NCBI GenBank assembly: GCA_022539475.1
Contig: VCMS01000052.1
Coordinates: 1 to 64,000, forward strand
Reading direction: 5' to 3'
Length of the DNA: 64,000 nt
Source of the DNA: Gracilaria domingensis
Taxonomy: Eukaryota; Rhodophyta; Florideophyceae; Gracilariales; Gracilariaceae
Shown here: positions 33,435 through 44,445 of the stretch, piece after piece
Position numbering within the stretch: the stretch's first letter is position 1
Layout of the letters: the number at the start of each line of letters is the position of its first letter
Notes under the pieces: generated by a model
What the model was told of the DNA's origin: nothing
Databases searched by the model: none
What the model saw: only the letters and a program-made list of their open reading frames with translations
Program-made: the position numbers and the translations under genes

Positions 33435-34962
33435 TGCTGTAGATACCATTACTAACTGTAGAAAGCTCTCTTAACTGGAGATGTCTCTGTCAACTATAGA
33501 AAGGTGCTTATCAAAGAATCTCCTTTACTCCGGACGTTGATCCTCAAACTTTTCAGTGTCAAACGCAACGAATATGGTTCGTGAACGGGCAGCTAAGGCA
33601 CTAAAATTTATAGAAGAAGCCAATGCCGCACGTCGAGCCGACATTTCCTCTTATTCTGCAGACAACTTCGAAGACTCTGACGAAGATATTGGCTCTGACC
33701 GCCCTGTTTTCGATGTATTCTACGAAACCGAAGAAGATAAAGGAAGTGTACAGATGACAAACTTTATAATTGCAGATTTCGAGCGATTGTACCGCCGATC
33801 TGAAAAGTTTATAACCTCTGCTTGGAAATATGGGAGGGGACGAAAGTCTTCTATATCCTCATTCGACATCTTTTTCGTAACGCTGACGGTTTGCGGGTTT
33901 GGCGAGACGTGGGAAAATCTTGCCCGCCTTTTCTGTGTTAAGCCGGGAGCGTTTCAGAAGAACGTGAATACTTTTGTAGAACTCTTCGAAACCGAGTTTT
34001 ATGTCAACCTCGTAATGGAAACCGAGGAAAAGTATACAGTGGGATATGTTCTAAAGAAAGGCCGCCAGTTCAAGAACTTTCCACACGCCCGGTATGCCAC
34101 CGACGTTCTCTTTCTACACGGAAATCGTCCTCTTCGCTCCACGGATGATGGAAAAATCTACTAAAGTGGTAAACATAAACTCTACGGGCAGAAAGTTGAA
34201 GTGTCTGTGCTTCCGTGTGGGGTCGCAATCAATTGCTCCGACCCTCAACCTGAATCTGTTGTAGACAATACCATTTTCCGCAACAATATAAGCCCATCCT
34301 AACGCTCTACAGAAGCGTGATGGAGAATCAGATGTTGAAGGTGAAAGGTAGGGCGTAGACGAATTTCCTACGTCTTGGTCTGTATCATGGACAAAGGCTA
34401 CACTGGACTTCACACAGTCGTGCGTTCAATTGTTCGTGTTAAGAAGCCACAGAACAGTTTTTTATCTTATTCGGAAAGCCGCACGAATCGAAGCATTGCA
34501 ACAGATCGAATCACTGAGGAGAATTACTTTGGCCGTTTCGAAGGGGTTTGGGGCCTGATAGGATGCAAATGTAAATGGGAGCGGTCTACTCTAGGCCCGT
34601 ATTTTAAGTTTCTATTGCCCATTTCAAACTATCACGTAGTGAAGAACCCCTTAAGGAATGAAGACCATGAGTTTTTTTGGAAGAGCAGAGAACGGCTATA
34701 TTTTATTTGTATTAAAGCAGCAGAAGAGCGGGCGGAGGCGCGTAAGCAGTATTACAAAAGAAGGAGGACGAAGATTCTCGGTGATGTCACTACTCAGCCC
34801 GAGGAATAAGTTGCTGACACTAGTGCTGCTCCTGTGCAAGATGAGAATCAGAACGTATATCCTGAGTCTAACGCTGACACAATCGCTCTTCAACCTTGAT
34901 TTGAGGTCTTATTGTGAGACATAGTTATCTACGATTGTACTGGGTTATCTACAGCCTACTGA
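33435..34962 (+). mobile_element. Harbinger/IS5-like DNA transposon, ends tentative
   Basis: Encloses the broken transposase at 33556-34809. Candidate inverted ends: CTGTAGATACC at 33437-33447 and, reverse-complemented, CTGTAGATAACCC at the right (about 34944-34956). Similarity decays after about 12 bases and I could not fix a target duplication, so the boundaries are a guess. Confidence 0.35.
33556..34809 (+). pseudogene. DDE transposase (DDE_Tnp_4/Harbinger-like)
   Basis: About 418 codons. An N-terminal part with acidic stretch (DNFEDSDEDIGSD) precedes a helix-turn-helix-like region (SSISSFDIFFVTLTV, ETWENLARLF). The catalytic core reads TDVLFLHGNRP (first Asp), then SGKHKLYGQKVEV, IMDKGYTGL (second Asp) and ITEENYFGRFEGVWGL (Glu). 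A basic, Glu-rich C-terminal tail follows. This order and spacing fit the DDE_Tnp_4 family. It is disabled: TAA at 34162-34164, and a region (34300-34370) where the frame is lost and regained, with several stops. Start taken at the ATG-bearing open frame near 33556; the first true ATG is at 33574. Confidence 0.75.
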
Positions 34963-36020
34963 ATTTTCTAAGAACTGTTATGTTCTTTACAGAATAAAAT
35001 GAACCCTAGTTTATGGTCATTGTTGTACTGTAAACGATTTTTCTACAAATTAGTAAGAGATTACGGGTATTTTTGAACTTTTATGAGGTTCTAACGTTTT
35101 CACGAAATACATATGTAATCTGAGGTAGGTTTTATGCACGCCCCGTGATGCTCGCGGCACCGCCTACCGAGCGCACCGGCACTCTCTATACAAGCAAGAA
35201 GCCCAATGCAATTTTGGGAGTGTTACGCCGCGCACGCAGCGTCTTCTGAGCAGAGATAACCGCACTTTGTGCCTCCGTGGCGTCATAAACTGCGGATAAC
35301 CAGGGCATACTCTCACCTGCCCACCCCACTGAGTGACTAGCTTCACGTCGCGCGTGTTGGAAGCACAGAATCGCACCGCAAAGAGACATAGCATATCGGG
35401 CTGGCAGTTCCTACAACTGTTGCAGAAGCAGATACTCATTTACGCATTGACTCTTGCGCACGGACGCAATTAAGCAAACCTAAGTCCCGTAGGATATGGT
35501 TCAAGCTGGCAGAGTAGGACGAGGAACGTCGTCGTCTCCACTTGGACGCCCGCCATTGGTCATCCGGTGCCTCTTCGCTGCAGGGACGGCTGCTCCAGGG
35601 GCTCCATCTCACGTCATAGAGCACACTCGGATGAGTATAGCAGGCCGACACGAGGAAAGACGCGAAAGCACAGGAAGATTCAGACCGAATCCCATGCCAA
35701 GGTTAAAGAGGGGCCGCAGAGAGCGGCAACGGTGATAAAGGTCATCGGATTCTCTCGCCTCTACCGAAAGAATACGTCACATCAAACGCCGCGGTTTCCA
35801 CTTGAATTCTTTCATCAACATGCTGGTCAAGATCAGCTTCGGTCTCTTTCTTTGCAACTTTATCAGCTTCAGCGTCTAGTCGCTCGTGATCAACCAGAGT
35901 AGAACCAACCGCGGGCACGTTTCATGTATCTGCATTATAGAGCAACGCGTTTCGCGGGACAACGTCGCTTATATGATTCATAATAATTGCTTCGGTACGG
36001 AGGTGAAGTATAGCTCTTTA
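34963..36020. other. Intergenic, possible gene relic 35160-35735
   Basis: AT-rich to 35130, then mixed composition. On the minus strand 35186-35389 and 35436-35651 hold short protein-like frames (for example AVYDATEAQSAVISAQKTLRARR) in different frames. I do not recognise them. They could be a decayed mobile-element gene. Confidence 0.3.
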
Positions 36021-36025
36021 TGAGT

Positions 36026-36995
36026 TGTAGAGCAAAACGTGCTCGCCCGATACACGGGGATGGTTTTCATAAATCCCTGATAAGAATGATTCCGGGTACT
36101 CGGAATTTATGAGTATTGGCCCACGGATGGGATGCTTTCGACAGTATTGAGGTACGGTACTCTGAGAGGTCGGCCATGACGTGGCGCAGATGAGTATTGG
36201 TCGCGTGTACGCGTGTGTAGGAATGGGTGTGTTCACACATGTTTTGTTATGATTGTCGGACTTTTTACTGGCCGCTGCCGCGGGTTGTCACGTGCACCAC
36301 GTGTATGGACCTTCTTAGGTGTGCATTAGATTATTTAATTTAGTTTAACTAATTTATCGGTTACGATATAAGAGGTGACCTCCCGGTGACCTCCTTCTTC
36401 AGTAAAGGATAACCGGGTTCGGCTCTGAATTACGTTCGCCTGCGCGAAGTGCACAACTCTCCCAGGAGGGTCACCGCGTACGGTACAAACTACATTCATC
36501 CTTCGGGATCATTCAGGCACTACTGACCTACACAGCTGTTGCCCTCGGGCTTATTTCCGTCTTCGGACCATTCTCGTACTTGTCTTCACTTCCAGCTTAC
36601 TGCTTACCTGTGTCAGGTGGTTTTCCCGTCTCTGTACAGAGTCACTGCCACGTGGGCTTAATACACAACCCCCGTCTCCCGTCGCCGGGTCTCTTGCCGC
36701 TTGTCGCACGCCCCGCCGAGGGTTCCTCCTTTGTTTTTCCCTTCTTTTTCTCCCTTCTACCTAGGGCTTACACCGCTCTACGGGACCTTTCCTCTCGACC
36801 ATTCCGTCACTTTTCGCCGGATTCCTGGATCAGGCCCGTTCACCCCTCAACCTCCGTAGGTATATCCCGTACCACGGGCGGTCTTACACCCGCACTATTC
36901 GTGTTCGGAGGGCGCACCACTGAGTTCACCTCGTCTAGAGGGCAAAGACTCGAACGCCTCGAGAGACGATCCCATTGCCGGGGTTTTGCTCTACA
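36026..36995 (+). repeat. Element 3 left LTR
   Basis: Starts TGTAGAGCAAAACG, ends TTTTGCTCTACA. Two overlapping-range CACGTG boxes (36289-36294, 36298-36303), a TATA-like GATATAAG (36365-36372) followed by GAGGTGACCTC and CAGTAAAGG. Confidence 0.92.
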
Positions 36996-36997
36996 AG

Positions 36998-37015
36998 TGG
37001 TCTCCCGACCTAGAA
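36998..37015 (+). other. Primer-binding site of element 3
   Basis: TGGTCTCCCGACCTAGAA, starting two bases after the LTR. Identical to that of element 1 except one base. Confidence 0.75.
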
Positions 37016-37213
37016 CGGGTTTGATTCTTTTCTTCGTTCTCGTTCTTGTCGAGGAGTCTCACGATTAAGGATAAATTGGTTTTTTGGGAAACTACTGTGA
37101 AACAGTGGACTCTCTACAGTGTTTTATTTGTTGTTCGTCACTTACTCTTGGGAGTATCGAGATCTCTCGTTGTTAATTTGATCTTACCGCTGTTCGGTAC
37201 ACCGTTGCCCGGT

Positions 37214-39285
37214 ATGGCGCCACCTGCGCCGAACTCTCGAAACGGTGTGGCCAGAGATGCTGGTGTGCCTCCGCCTAGGCCTCCGCGTTCTCGCGCCTCG
37301 GTACCTGAAAGGTCGCCTGACAGCTTCGTCAGTCACATCGGGTCCGATGGCCGCTTCTACGGCAGGAGCTCCGCCCGTTACGGGTACTCCGGCCACGGAG
37401 AGACCAGACGATGTGGTTGAAACCCCGGATACTCGTACCTCGAGGCTCAACTGCGTGTCAGTCAGCTCGCGCAAAACTCGTTGTTCGAGGATCTGCAGTA
37501 TCTCAGACGAAAGCTTGACCAAGCTGAAATCGCAGATCCGACCAATGACATTCGTCTCTTACGTCAAGACGTGAATTCCATTTTGGAAAGTCTGGGTGCA
37601 CCAGCCGCTTTTGTTCAAGCTTACCATTCCTCTATTCAGGAGCATCGAGCTGAAATCGATCGCCTAACCACTCGGTTGTCTACTCTCGAAGAGATCATCC
37701 GGAAGGATAACGCAACTGATGCGAAGAATGATGTAAGGAAGAAGCTTCTAAGCGCTCGGGACGCCAGTCTTCGTATCACGGAAATCGACGATCCAGAATG
37801 GAACTCCGTTACGACTCCGATTGGTCTAGTTCCAATTCTAGCGTTCGCTCTGCGAAATCTACGTCATCCACTTCTAAGGACAGTGAGGAAGACAGAGAAC
37901 GGTATGGGATTCGATCCCGCGGAACGAAGTCGAAGGCGACATATGCCGCTCAAGGAGTGATTCGCTCTCGCGAGAAAGGTAGACGTCATCTTGGACTCAA
38001 GGAGTTGAAACCAACGAATCTCCTCTACAGGAAGCTGGTATCGCACCGTTATTACCGATTGGACCATTCATCGTCAAGTCGCACCTCGCAAAGCACCAGT
38101 AAGGTGAAGGACCACATCAGAAGACTGAATATCGTCTTTACGAAGAAATTCGATGGCGAAGATCCAATTATGGTACTGGACTTCCTGGCCCGCTTTGTGC
38201 AAGAAGCCGACATTCTCGGTATGAACGAGGCGCAAGAGTTTCTCCCTTTACCTTATTTTCTGTCAGGGATGGCTGAAGATCAGTTTAACTCGGTCCGAGG
38301 GTCGTCCCGTGCATCTGAGGGAGGTTTCAGTTGTTTGTCAGAAGCGGTCCAATATCTCCTGAGGTCCTATGCAACAGAAAGCGCGATTCACAACGCGACG
38401 CTCGCTCTGCGAGATACTAAACAGAAGACTGAAGAGACCGAAACGGTTTACTCAACTCGGTTGAACCAAGCGTTTCATCGGTGTGGAAATGTGTACTCCG
38501 CTCAGGAGAGATGCACGATGTTCGTGGATGGGTTGAACCGTTGTTTCAAGGCTTTGGGGGCGTGATATCGCGAAGAGAAACGTAGGAGTACGTATCTGGA
38601 ATTGGTTCAGTACGCCCAGGCTGAAGGCGAAGTCCTCCGTGCTCGGCGCCCGCCGAAACCCCGTCGCTCAAGGGCGTTGCTAGTCAACGAGTCATCTCCA
38701 TCTTTTTCCTTGGAACGTGGAAACTCCGTGAACCCGGATCTGGATAACGTCCACTTTGTTGGAAGTGCTCCCGATTCGTACGCGTCTTCTGACATTCCGT
38801 CGTCGTTGACTGCGACCTCGAAAGGTGACCCCGCACTCTATATGAGAGCAACACGGGTACAGGCCGCTCCACTCCCTTACGCGACCAACGGCAACTGTTT
38901 CGTACGCCCAGGATTGGTGAATCCGCAACCGCAACGACGGCCAGATGGTAATCGATCTTTCGAAAAGTCGGTGACGACGATCTGTCATATTTGTTACAGA
39001 CCCGGTCATATTGCACATGTGTGCATGTTTCCCGCTTGGAAGTTACCGAAAATTATCGGGTGGTATGAGTCCTTGTCACCAGCTGACCGTGCTCGCGTTC
39101 CGAGTAAGAATTATGAAGAGCAAAGTGCCAAGCTAGGCAATCCTGTAACAGGAGAGAACGTTCGAGCTGAGCAACCTCGGAGCCAGGCTGAACGGGTAAC
39201 TGTGACCAACCCCGAACCCGGGAATTCTGTTTACCACTCTGGACAGAGTTTGCCGTCGACGGCCGACCCCGCCCAGAAAAACTAA
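37214..39285 (+). pseudogene. gag: Element 3 gag
   Basis: Starts at the ATG at 37214 (MAPPAPNSRNG), broken by frame changes near 37250-37480 and 37800, and by an in-frame TGA at 38563-38565. That TGA stands where element 1 has an Arg codon (VARYRE). The capsid core is well kept (VLDFLARFVQEADILGMNE, DQFNSVRGSSRASEGG, CGNVYSAQERCTMFVDGL), and a CCHC knuckle C-H-I-C-x4-H-x4-C lies near 38984-39025. Its capsid-to-knuckle region is in one frame, which shows that the corresponding shift in element 1 is a lesion. Ends at TAA 39283-39285. Confidence 0.85.
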
Positions 39286-39312
39286 ACTTGGGAGTTCCCC
39301 CTGCGGGAGGGG
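39276..39312 (+). promoter_or_regulatory. Gag-pol -1 frameshift site of element 3
   Basis: G-AAA-AAC (39276-39282) in the gag frame directly before the gag stop TAA; the protease frame is -1. The first base deviates from a perfect heptamer. Downstream, GGGA/TCCC (39290-39299) or CCCCT/AGGGG (39298-39302 with 39308-39312) could form a hairpin. The layout matches element 1 (17386-17427). Confidence 0.6.
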
Positions 39313-40568
39313 CATCTCCTGAGCCGAAGTCGGAGACACCCGAGGCGCCGCTGCTTCGCTTCCCGGTCACTTTCATTAAGAGGAAGATCCTTACGAGGAA
39401 GATGGCTCAATCTGACGTGAACTCAGAGCTTCTAACGATTCTCCGTCGTCCGTGGGTACGGTCCCGAAATTTCCGTAACCCGGATAGAGTCCTTGTGATG
39501 GCCAAGAGGAATTATAAGGTTTACCCCGATCTCGGCTTATCACACCAGTTTATGGTTCTTCAACTGTCTGTGTTGGACACGGGCGCTGCGCCCAATCTCA
39601 TTCACTCTTCGTTAGTGCTCCTGGCACTTCGGGAATTCGTTCGCTACGGTCCAGGCTTGTATATCGCTGACGCGAACAACAACCCGTTGCGGACGGTTGG
39701 TTACTTAACTCTCACAGTGAGACTTGGCACCTACGGGGTGAAAATTGAATTTGTTGTCTGCGATTCACTCGCTGCACCGGTTATACTCGGTTGTGATTTT
39801 TGCGACCGCTTTGTCGAAGCGATACGCCCGAGGTCGAAAACCGTGGAAATGGAAGACGGTACAACCATTCCGATTGTTCGGAAGCCGTTGAGGCGCGCAA
39901 TCCGGAAGCGCGTTCCACTACCGGTGGCTCAGGAGGTTCCAGACGTGAATCCGAAATCAACAAAGCTTCGCATAGCGAAATCCGTTTCAATCCGGCCGGA
40001 ATCCCAGATGTGGGTGCAGTGCGTCTCGAAACAACATGGAATTCGGCTAGTTCAACAGTTTTCATCGTTATACGATCAGCGACATCTCGCTTTAGCTAAT
40101 GGTGTTGTTTCTATCGAGCCCGATCAACCTTTCCAGGTACTGGTTGCCAACTTTGGCAAAACCACTCAGTGGCTACTGAAGCACCAGGTACTGGGTTCGG
40201 TCCTGCCGCATCCGAAGGCACTCGTACAGAGGAGAATCCCAACGTCCGAGGTTCTCGGTGTGCCCGAAGCTAAGGAGGGGGAGGTGCGTCCTGGAAACTT
40301 CGTTTTGTCGGATTCCTCCAGAAATGGAAACTCCGCATTACCAGAAGTAGTTGCTACTGAAGAGGTGAATCTAGTTAGTTCGGGCCACGAACGACCGTTC
40401 AATTCGGTTAAATCAGTGCTGCCCCCTGACACAGAACAGACGAATCCTGTTGAGGAATTAGAGAAGTTGAATGTGTACCATGTCCCAGCGTCTCATCGCG
40501 AGAAGTTGCGAACGGATGCCCGAGCATGGCACGCGCACGATTGTCGTGGTCGCCAATCTGTGGCATAG
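39286..40568 (+). CDS. Element 3 protease region; RT to integrase deleted
   Basis: A frame of about 425 codons in the -1 frame relative to gag. VLDTGAAPNLI is the protease active site (about 39571-39603), and the following region matches element 1 (ADANNNPLRTVG, LAAPVILGCDFCDRFVEAIRP, KSTKLRIAKS). Homology stops after ASHREKLR (about 40507), where element 1 goes on into RT. A deletion of nearly 3 kb removed RT, RNase H and integrase. The last 20 residues are out-of-frame read-through. Confidence 0.82.
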
Positions 40569-41138
40569 AGCCAATCAGAGCTCTTGGCACAAGCCCCGTG
40601 GACCGGGTGAACCGCCCCCCTGCCAAGGGAGTGCCGTACGCACCTCCGTCACCGAAACGGTTATCCCCGTGAAGGCCGGGAGACTCGTCAACTGGAAGTA
40701 CTACCGTTTGTCGGTCTTTTGACTCTCGTCGAATAACGCGATACCGTTGGACTCGTCTGTTCGAGAGCTTTGCAACTATCTCTCTAGCTCGAGGATAGGA
40801 CGCGTAGGACGCGAGTTACAGTACGGCCGCCACAGCGGAATGCGTGGAAAACCGCGAAAGTAAGCCCGTCTCCAACACTTGGAAAGCTTCCCCTGAGTGA
40901 TCTTAAGCAGCTACAGAACCTCTTCAGGTGAAACTGCGTCAGCAGGAGTGGCCCATACGCCATGGAGGCCCGCGAACGGGAAGTGTTCCCACAGGAACTC
41001 GTTATCGAACGCATCGTGAGTGACGTTATGAACCCCGATGGGGAGACAGAATATCAAGTCCGTTGGTACGGATACTCCCCCGAGGAGGATACTTTCGAGC
41101 CGATCGAACATCTACCTCGATCGAAGATTCTCGCCTAA
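40569..41138 (+). pseudogene. Element 3 linker and chromodomain
   Basis: Post-integrase linker fragments with stops, then an open chromodomain at about 40965-41138: QELVIERIVSDVMNPDGE, YQVRWYGYSPEEDTFEP, IEHLPRSKILA, stop. Cage aromatics are present. It has no start of its own. Confidence 0.75.
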
Positions 41139-41584
41139 TACCGACGCAAGCGTTTACCGCCAGGTCCAAACTTGGACGCAGACCAGGTAGGGTGACAGTA
41201 CAACTGTGCCGTGAGGTGAACCGACGGACCCACTTGTAGGAGAATTGTTGATGGTACTACCAAGAAGTTTGGGGTGTTCCTATGGAAGGAAGTATTGAAG
41301 GGATGAAAGAAGAAAGATGATTTCCGTATAATGGACGCCGATTTATCGGAAAGAAGCGAACTACCCTCTAACGGTCCGTGTGAACATGTCGTGAAGCTAC
41401 ACGCATAATGGAGAATCGTATTGGAACGATGGTGCGCCAAAAGCGTAAAACCGGAATCCGGTTATGAAGGAACTGATATCGAAGTCGATCTTATTCTAAG
41501 GAGAAGTTGTACCGCTAGCTATTACGGAGTGCGTTGGTCGCAGAGCCTACCTCAGCCCATCATGGAGAGAACCCACCGTTGGGA

Positions 41585-43390
41585 TCACTGCCATCCTGTC
41601 GAAGGACCGGCACCTCCAGGGTTAGACGGCCCGGCTTGGGGAGGCTGACTCGCGAAAGCCTGCGCGTCCAATGCAAACAGTTGGCCGAGGTCATACATAT
41701 CCGGTGGAACCGGCACCTCAAGTCCGAGGAGTTGGTTGCGCATCGCTACCACGCGAGGGTCGATGTTCCCCAGCGAAGGGCTCACACCCCAACAGATAAG
41801 AGCAACTGGCGCAACCACCACTCCGACAACCAGAACTCCTGCGGAAGCCGTCGACGGACCTCCTGTTGCCGGGTCTTCCACATTATCATCCGCCATTGGA
41901 TCGTCCTCCTCTGCTACGGAGTAATAGTTGTCGGAAAACATGAAACCAATATGGTGATCGCTCGGAACCACTCCAGGAGTTCCGCGTAGGACGAGAGCCC
42001 GCTCTTTCGGTACGGTTACGCCCTCTTAGGGATCGTAATACACGAAGTCACCGGCACCCGGATGTCTTCGCCCTGGCGAACGGTCGTGGTGCGAACGAGT
42101 GCCCCTGGGGACGGAACGGTACTCCAATCAATGGAATCGATGAGATCGATAGGGCTGATGACCTCGCTGACGTTGTCGTCCGAACCGAGCGCGGTGTATA
42201 AATCCAGTGATCTAATCACATTCCGTAACCTCGGAGGCAAATACCAAACACGGTTCTGGTCGTATGCTTCCCATAGCATAAACGTGGCAACGCGAGCGGC
42301 CCATTCGGCGATGAAGAGCATCCAATACTCCGAGTGCGGATTTGCAATCATGCGTGACCACACATAGGATATGCACGGAGGCAATTCCGGGAAACATCCG
42401 CCTGGAACCTCATAGTGAGCCCACCACGATGGGAGTGGAGCGAATCGACCCGCTAGTGCGTCTGAACGCAAACGTTCAACCTCCATGTTCTGGTGTGGAA
42501 TCAGATACCCGAACCGGGATCGCCATTTGCATTCGTTTCGCAGTCGGTCGAAGAAGCTTCCCTCTCCCGAAGGGCGATGTAGATATCGGAACTCCGCTCG
42601 CAGGATAGGCCTGTTGAACAGGAGAACATCCGCCGGCATCGACTCCGGGAAGTTTTCCGCCGCATGGAATTCCGCGAGGTTCGCGCCATACTTGATCTCT
42701 CCGTGAGTTCGGAACAGGGAAAGGTCGAACCCGTATGACTCGGGTATCCTCTCGGGGAACGAGGCTGGGTCCTTTCGAAAGTATACCAATCGTGCCATTG
42801 CCGCAGGCGCTTCATCCATCGTTTCGTATCCACGGGCCGCGCCGTTTCCGTGACAACACGTGAGATGCGACCGCCACGCGGTGTCTCCAATCCCAGGAAT
42901 CCCCCATATCTCGGTGCAGGCCGCCAGGCAGCATACCGTTCTCGGTGTATGAATCCATCAACGCACTGTTGCGAACCGCTGTCGGGTGAACCCAGGGCGC
43001 TTTGGAATAAACCCAGCCTCCTCCGGTAGTCGGATCTTGAACAAGGAGCGATTCACGCGCTATCCAGCCAGCTGAAGTCGCCAGCAAGGGCACCGCCTGA
43101 GCGAAATTCTACGCCGCGACGTCGACCGGGTTCGGTGTAGCCGTGTGATGTTGACTCTGAGGCAGAGGAGCGGAGGCGAAACCGCCGAGATACCCTGTCC
43201 CAGAAGTTGCGGGACCCGAAACGTTCGGAGCCCCGGCTTGGCAATGATGCTCGTTGCCCTGGTGAGGGTTCATCGAATCGTCGATCGCAGAAGAAACTTC
43301 AAGTACTGAATCGTCTGAGTGCAGAGAAGCTGATTGCGCTTGCGCGTGTGTCTCGTTGTGACGAGGAACCGGAATCTCGGATAAGTCCAT
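41585..43390 (-). pseudogene. Antisense retrotransposon protein, element 3
   Basis: Homologue of 23094-24983. ATG at 43390, 80 bp from the 3' LTR. The N-terminal Ser/His/Pro-rich part ends with an in-frame TAG at 43111-43109. The same frame continues (APWVHPTAV, GGLHRDMGDSWDWRHRVAV) to a frame change near 42830. It then runs openly 42819-42016 (RPILRAEFRYL, CKWRSRFGYL, GRFAPLPSWW, GCFPELPP, EWAARVATF, EAYDQNRVWYLP, IRSLDL, IDLIDSIDWSTVP). Another frame change near 42050 leads to VPSDHHIGFMF and a final Ala/Gly/Pro-rich part with a hydrophobic patch (VLVVGVVVAPVALICW), ending at 41585. Disabled, but clearly the same gene. Confidence 0.8.
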
Positions 43391-43457
43391 GGTGGACCAC
43401 GCTTATATGCGAGCTCTCTGATGAGTCTCCGCTTGTAAACCGGATGTTTCCTGCGCT

Positions 43458-43468
43458 AAGGAGGGGGA
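43458..43468 (+). other. Polypurine tract of element 3
   Basis: AAGGAGGGGGA two bases before the right LTR at 43471, identical to element 1. Confidence 0.8.
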
Positions 43469-43470
43469 TA

Positions 43471-44440
43471 TGTAGAGCAAAAGGTGCTCGCCCGATACAA
43501 GGGGATGGTTTTCATAAATCCCTGATAAGAATGATTCCGGGTACTCGGAATTTATGAGTATTGGCCCACGGATGGGATGCTTTCGGCAGTATTGAGGTAC
43601 GGTAACCTGAGAGGTCGGCCATGACGTGGCGCAGATGAGTATTGGTAGCGTGTACGCGTGTGTAGGAATGGGTGTGTTCACACATGTTTTGTTATGATTG
43701 TCGGACTTTTTACTGGCCGCTGCCGCGGGTTGTCACGTGCACCACGTGTATGGACCTTCTTAGGTGTGCATTAGATTATTTAATTTAGTTTAACTAATTT
43801 ATCGGTTACGATATAAGAGGTGACCTCCCGGTGACCTCCTTCTTCAGTAAAGGATAACCGAGCTCGGCTCTGAATTACGTTCGCCTGCGCGAAGTGCACA
43901 ACTCTCCCAGGAGGGTCACCGCGTACGGTACAAACTACATTCATCCTTCGGGATCATTCAGGCACTACTGACCTACACAGCTGTTGCCCTCGGGCTTATT
44001 TCCGTCTTCGGACCATTCTCGTACTTGTCTTCACTTCCAGCTTACTGCTTACTTGTGTCAGGTGGTTTTCCCGTCTCTGTACAGAGTCACTGCCACGTGG
44101 GCTTAATACACAACCTCCGTCTCCCGTCGCCGGGTCTCTTGCCGCTTGTCGCACGCCCCGCCGAGGGTTCCTCCTTTGTTTTTCCCTTCTTTTTCTCCCT
44201 TCTATCTAGGGCTTACACCGCTCTACGGGACCTTTCCTCTCGACCATTCCGTCACTTTTTGCCGGATTCCTGAATCAGGCTCGTTCACCTTTTAACCTCC
44301 GGAGGTATATCCCGTGCTACGGGCGGTCTTACACCCGCACTATTCGTGTTCGGAGGGCTCACCACTGAGTTCACCTCGTCTAGAGGGCAAAGACTCGAAC
44401 GCCTCGAGAGACGATCCCATTGCTGAGGTTTTGCTCAACC
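43471..44440 (+). repeat. Element 3 right LTR
   Basis: 970 bp. Differences from the left LTR are dominated by C/T and G/A changes, clustered in the last 300 bp (for example CACCCCTC to CACCTTTT). The final bases read AACC rather than TACA, but the target duplication TGAGT follows exactly. Confidence 0.92.
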
Positions 44441-44445
44441 TGAGT

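Larger units (their letters stand above)
36026..44440 (+). mobile_element. Element 3: Ty3/gypsy chromovirus lacking RT, RNase H and integrase
   Basis: 8415 bp with two LTRs of 970 bp each (36026-36995, 43471-44440) and target duplication TGAGT (36021-36025, 44441-44445). LTRs differ at roughly 25 positions by eye (about 97% identity), so it is older than element 1. Contents: gag, frameshift site, protease, a jump directly to the post-integrase linker and chromodomain, and the antisense gene. The last bases of the right LTR are altered (CTCAACC instead of CTCTACA). Confidence 0.92.

Noticed and set aside
36580-37068. 162-codon plus-strand frame at the left LTR/leader of element 3
   Set aside because: It spans the LTR and primer-binding site; non-coding leader of the retroelement.
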